From assembly GCF_000175235.1 (NCBI RefSeq), contig NZ_ACQT01000002.1, forward strand, positions 1-64,000: DNA of 64,000 nucleotides, written 5' to 3'. The notes beneath the pieces were generated by a model. That model made no database searches. It was given only the letters and a program-made list of their open reading frames with translations, and was not told where the DNA came from. This DNA comes from Acidovorax delafieldii 2AN (GTDB lineage: Bacteria; Pseudomonadota; Gammaproteobacteria; Burkholderiales; Burkholderiaceae_C). The number at the start of each line of letters is the position of its first letter. Position 1 is the stretch's first letter. Positions 61,161 through 64,000 of the stretch are shown here, one piece after another. A program made the translations under genes and the position numbers.

Positions 61161-62117
61161 TCAATGCGTGCGGCGCCAAAGCGCCACCTGGGACTGCAGC
61201 CCCGACAGATGATGCGGCACGGCAGTGACACCGTCCAAAGGCCTCTGGTACAGCGCGGTGCACGAGCCACCCACCCACAGTGCCGTCTCAGCCGGCAAGC
61301 GACTGCGCAGTTCGCGCAGGCTGGCCTGCACAACGGCGCCGTTGTGCACGTTGCTGAAACTCAGGACCACCACGTCGGCACGGTGGGCCTGCGCGGCCTG
61401 AACCACATTACCGGAGGGCGTCTGCGTTCCCAGCGATACGCAGGTACAGCCCTCAAGCGCCAGCAGTGCCTCGACCATCAGAAGACCCAGGCCATGAACC
61501 TCTTGGGGCAGCGTGGTCAACAACACCTTGGGACCGAGAGGCACCGGCAGTGGGGCAAGCGACCCAATGGCCGTGCGCAGTACCCCGGTGATCACCTCGG
61601 TAAACAGGTGCTCCTCGAACACTTCAAAACGGCCACGGGCCCACGCATCCCCGACGGCCGTGGTCAGCGGCGCCACCACCTCCGTGACAAATGAGGCCAG
61701 CCCCATCCGCAGCTGTGCGTGGCTGAGCGCGTGCCGCAACGCCTGCGGGTCGTGGGCACCGATGGAGTCGAGCATGGCGGCCAGCTCAGGCCGATGGCCG
61801 GGCTCTTCCACTTTTGTCGTGGACAAAAAGGCGGTTGGCGAAGGCTCACGCTGCACCATCAGTGCCTGCAGGGCGTCCGGCTCCAACCCGACAATCTTGC
61901 CCGGCCGATGGCCCGCGTCCAGCAGCCGGCTGATGAGTTGGAGCTGCTGCACCTGCGCCGCTGGGTAGCGGCGGTCACCGCGCGTATCCCGCAGCGGCCG
62001 GGGAAATCCGTAGCGTTTCTCCCAGACGCGCAGGGTGTCCTTCGACAGCCCCGTTTCGCGCTCGACAGCGGTGATAGGCAGGCCTGCGGCGGTGTCGCCC
62101 GACAACCCGGCGCTCAT
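61161..62117 (-). CDS. litR: LitR/CarH-type MerR-family B12-dependent photoreceptor regulator
   Basis: 318 residues from the ATG at 62117 (a GTG 27 bp upstream is possible). MerR HTH at the N terminus (TGLSKDTLRVWEKRYGFPRP). The four-helix cap has the W-x9-EH motif in WARGRFEVFEEHL, and the cobalamin-binding segment TLPQEVHGLGLLMVEAL carries an ExHxxG lower-ligand motif. Members use adenosylcobalamin to sense light and repress light-induced genes until exposed. It is divergent from an FAD oxidoreductase and forms a tight unit with lipocalin and epimerase genes. Confidence 0.92.
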   Translation of the reverse strand: MSAGLSGDTAAGLPITAVERETGLSKDTLRVWEKRYGFPRPLRDTRGDRRYPAAQVQQLQLISRLLDAGHRPGKIVGLEPDALQALMVQREPSPTAFLSTTKVEEPGHRPELAAMLDSIGAHDPQALRHALSHAQLRMGLASFVTEVVAPLTTAVGDAWARGRFEVFEEHLFTEVITGVLRTAIGSLAPLPVPLGPKVLLTTLPQEVHGLGLLMVEALLALEGCTCVSLGTQTPSGNVVQAAQAHRADVVVLSFSNVHNGAVVQASLRELRSRLPAETALWVGGSCTALYQRPLDGVTAVPHHLSGLQSQVALWRRTH

Positions 62118-62172
62118 GCGAAGGCCCCGCGGCGGGCCATGCACAGTGGCAGAAAAGAATGGAAAAATGTCA

Positions 62173-62225
62173 TGGACAAACTGGAGGTTTTTCTAAATTG
62201 TCTAAGACAAAATAACTTTTGTCCA
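62173..62225. promoter_or_regulatory. Candidate LitR operator cluster in the divergent promoter
   Basis: A 13-bp palindrome TTGTCTAAGACAA (62198-62210) is framed by an inverted pair, TGGACAAA (62173-62180) and TTTGTCCA (62218-62225). All carry GACAA/TTGTC halves. The location between litR and its divergent target suggests operator function; no binding data exist here. Confidence 0.6.
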
Positions 62226-62289
62226 CTACATTACGCCACAACGCAAGCCTTCCGTGGGGCTGCAAGTTCAAGGGCTTATGGGAGTGGTC

Positions 62290-63594
62290 ATGAAAGTTGC
62301 AATCGTTGGGTCGGGTATTTCGGGCTTGGCCGCGGCACACCGCCTGCGCGGCCACGCCCATGTCACCGTGTTCGAGGCCGGCAGTTACTTTGGCGGCCAC
62401 ACCCACACGGTGGATGTCTGCCTGCCGGGCAAGCAGGGCCGCGAGGTGACCCATGGCGTCGATACCGGCTTTCTGGTGCTCAACGAACGCACCTACCCCG
62501 GCTTGATCGCCCTGCTGCAGGAACTGGATGTGCCCACCGCCCCTTCCGACATGTCCTTTTCGGTGCAGGTGCCGCGGGCCGGCGTGCTGGGGGCCGAAGC
62601 CCTGGAATGGAGTGGCTCCAGCCTGGCAACGGTGTTCGCCCAGAAGCGCAACCTGCTGCGCCCCCGCTTTTGGGGCATGCTGCGCGAGCTGCTGCGCTTC
62701 AACCGCCTGTGCACGGCGCTGGCCCAAGGCGGCGAAGAAGCGGCGCTGACCCAGCCGCTCGGCGATTTTCTGGACCGCCACGGGTTCGACACGGCCTTCC
62801 GGGATTGGTATTTCCTGCCCATGCTGGGCTGCATCTGGAGCTGCCCCACCGACCAGATGCTGCGCTTTCCCGTGGCCACCATGGTGCGCTTCTGCCACAA
62901 CCACGGGCTCATCCAGGTGAGCAACCGGCCACAGTGGCACACCGTGGCGGGCGGGGCGTGCCAGTATGTGCACAAGATGCTCCTGGGGCTCGATGCACGG
63001 TTGGCCACGCCCGTGCGCCGCATCGTGCGCGACGCCGCCGGTGTGTTCGTCCTCACCGCCGAACAAGCCGAGCGATTCGACGCCGTGGTACTGGCGGTGC
63101 ACAGCGACCAGGCCCTGCGATTGCTGGCCCAGCCCACGGCCCTGGAGGCCCGGGTGCTGGGCGCCATCCGCTACCAGCCCAACCATGCGGTCCTGCACAC
63201 CGATGTGGGTGTCATGCCCAGCCGCCGCAACGCCTGGGCAGCATGGAACTACGAGCGCGCCGCCCACAGCGCACACGAAGCGTCCCGCGTTTGCCTGCAC
63301 TACTGGCTCAACCGCTTGCAGCCACTACCGTTCGCCGACCCCGTGCTGGTGTCGCTCAATCCCGCGCGCCCCATTGCCCCGAACAAAGTGCTGGCGGAAT
63401 TCGACTACGAGCACCCGGTGTTCGATCTGGCCGCCATCGGGGCGCAGACCCAGGTGGCGAAGTTGCAGGGTGGGCAACACACCTGGTACTGCGGCGCATG
63501 GACAGGCTACGGCTTCCATGAAGATGGCCTGCAGTCCGGCTACCGCGCGGCCGAATCGTTGCTGGCGCAAATGCAGCGCCTGGAGGCGGCATGA
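62290..63594 (+). CDS. FAD-dependent oxidoreductase (amine-oxidase-like, light/stress regulon type)
   Basis: 434 residues from the ATG at 62290 with GGAG 5 bp upstream. Rossmann FAD site VAIVGSGISGLAAAHRLRG, then GGHTHTVDV and GVDTGFLVLNERTYPGL, and a late CGAWTGYGFHEDGLQSGYRA. This family accompanies DUF1365 and cyclopropane-synthase-like genes in LitR and ChrR regulons, and a related enzyme in Rhodobacter takes part in furan fatty acid formation. A role in membrane-lipid modification is therefore likely but inferred. Confidence 0.88.
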   Translation: MKVAIVGSGISGLAAAHRLRGHAHVTVFEAGSYFGGHTHTVDVCLPGKQGREVTHGVDTGFLVLNERTYPGLIALLQELDVPTAPSDMSFSVQVPRAGVLGAEALEWSGSSLATVFAQKRNLLRPRFWGMLRELLRFNRLCTALAQGGEEAALTQPLGDFLDRHGFDTAFRDWYFLPMLGCIWSCPTDQMLRFPVATMVRFCHNHGLIQVSNRPQWHTVAGGACQYVHKMLLGLDARLATPVRRIVRDAAGVFVLTAEQAERFDAVVLAVHSDQALRLLAQPTALEARVLGAIRYQPNHAVLHTDVGVMPSRRNAWAAWNYERAAHSAHEASRVCLHYWLNRLQPLPFADPVLVSLNPARPIAPNKVLAEFDYEHPVFDLAAIGAQTQVAKLQGGQHTWYCGAWTGYGFHEDGLQSGYRAAESLLAQMQRLEAA

Positions 63595-64000
63595 CACGCC
63601 CCACGCCCGACAACGCCGCGCTCCCCGGCGTGCCACACATAGGCTTTGGCCATGTGTGGCACACCCGGCTGCGCCCGCGCCGCCATCGTTTCATCGTGCC
63701 GACCTTCTTCCTGCTGCTGCCCATGCGCACGCTGCGTGCGCGCCCGGAAACGTCGGGCGTGCTGGCGCTGAACCGGCCGGGCGCTTTGGCGTTTCGCGAT
63801 GCCGACCACGGCGATGGCCGCCGCCCACAGCAAGGCGGCGCCTTGGCATGGTTGGATGAGCTGCTGCGCAGCGAGGGCATTACCGACGCGCAGGGCGAAA
63901 TCTGGCTGCACTGTTACCCACGCGTCATGGGCTATAGCTTCAGCCCGGTGAGCTTCTGGTATTGCCACCGCAACGACGGCAGCCTGCGCGCCATCGTGGC
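63591..64000 (+). CDS. DUF1365 protein, N-terminal part (cut by window end)
   Basis: 136 codons are visible; the ATG overlaps the FAD oxidoreductase stop (ATGA). The DUF1365 start FGHVWHTRLRPRRHRFIVPT and YPRVMGYSFSPVSFWYCHRN are clear. Such proteins occur with the FAD oxidoreductase and a SAM-dependent fatty-acid methyltransferase, which would be expected just outside the window. No signal peptide is visible. Confidence 0.9.
   Translation, partial: MTRPTPDNAALPGVPHIGFGHVWHTRLRPRRHRFIVPTFFLLLPMRTLRARPETSGVLALNRPGALAFRDADHGDGRRPQQGGALAWLDELLRSEGITDAQGEIWLHCYPRVMGYSFSPVSFWYCHRNDGSLRAIV

Overview
The window looks like a chromosome segment of a Comamonadaceae betaproteobacterium (Acidovorax/Alicycliphilus type). 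This rests on the high GC, the codon use, and the Burkholderiales gene order mlaFEDACB - ABC exporter - bolA - murA - hisG - hisD ... hisC-hisB-hisH-hisA. System II cytochrome c maturation (ResB/CcsB) and a pilMNOPQ cluster divergent from PBP1A agree. No rRNA, tRNA, CRISPR array, prophage or complete IS was seen. The only transposase-like gene is a single-copy RAYT.

1-16.7 kb is one long leftward block. Read in the direction of transcription it holds the Mla phospholipid-transport genes, an ABC-2 exporter, bolA, murA and the histidine genes. The his part is interrupted twice: by a small secreted protein between hisG and hisD, and by a MocR regulator/DUF2917 pair plus a VapBC-like toxin-antitoxin pair between hisD and hisC. 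The toxin stop codon overlaps the hisC start. At the left edge a sugar-phosphate mutarotase carries a frameshift.

17-31.7 kb holds an amino-acid ABC importer, an IPTL-CTERM protein remnant, glutamate synthase gltB/gltD, a RAYT, a methyltransferase/DUF1415 pair, dgt and aroB. 31.7-38.6 kb holds the type IV pilus alignment/secretin operon pilMNOPQ, followed by a low-GC Ig-like lipoprotein. That lipoprotein sits where aroK is usually found, and aroK is absent from the window.

38.9-49 kb carries PBP1A, cyaY/lptM, an ODP-like metallo-beta-lactamase-fold protein behind an FNR-type box, the MsrPQ methionine sulfoxide repair system, CcsB/ResB and a cytochrome c4. 49-54.1 kb holds engB, an epoxide-hydrolase-like enzyme, two lipid A-type acyltransferases and metK.

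Directly after metK lies a tandem array of five units of about 118 bp. Each unit repeats the last codons of metK, and hairpins with covarying arms recur in most units. I consider this the most unusual structure in the window. 54.8-64 kb contains DUF1328, a diguanylate cyclase with a heme c motif, NadM-Nudix, a KGG stress protein and, at the right edge, a LitR/CarH-type (B12 photoreceptor) regulon: litR-lipocalin-epimerase, divergent from an FAD oxidoreductase and a DUF1365 gene cut by the window end.

A family of short intergenic palindromic repeats with TAGCTGCT / GCGCTT cores is scattered through the window.
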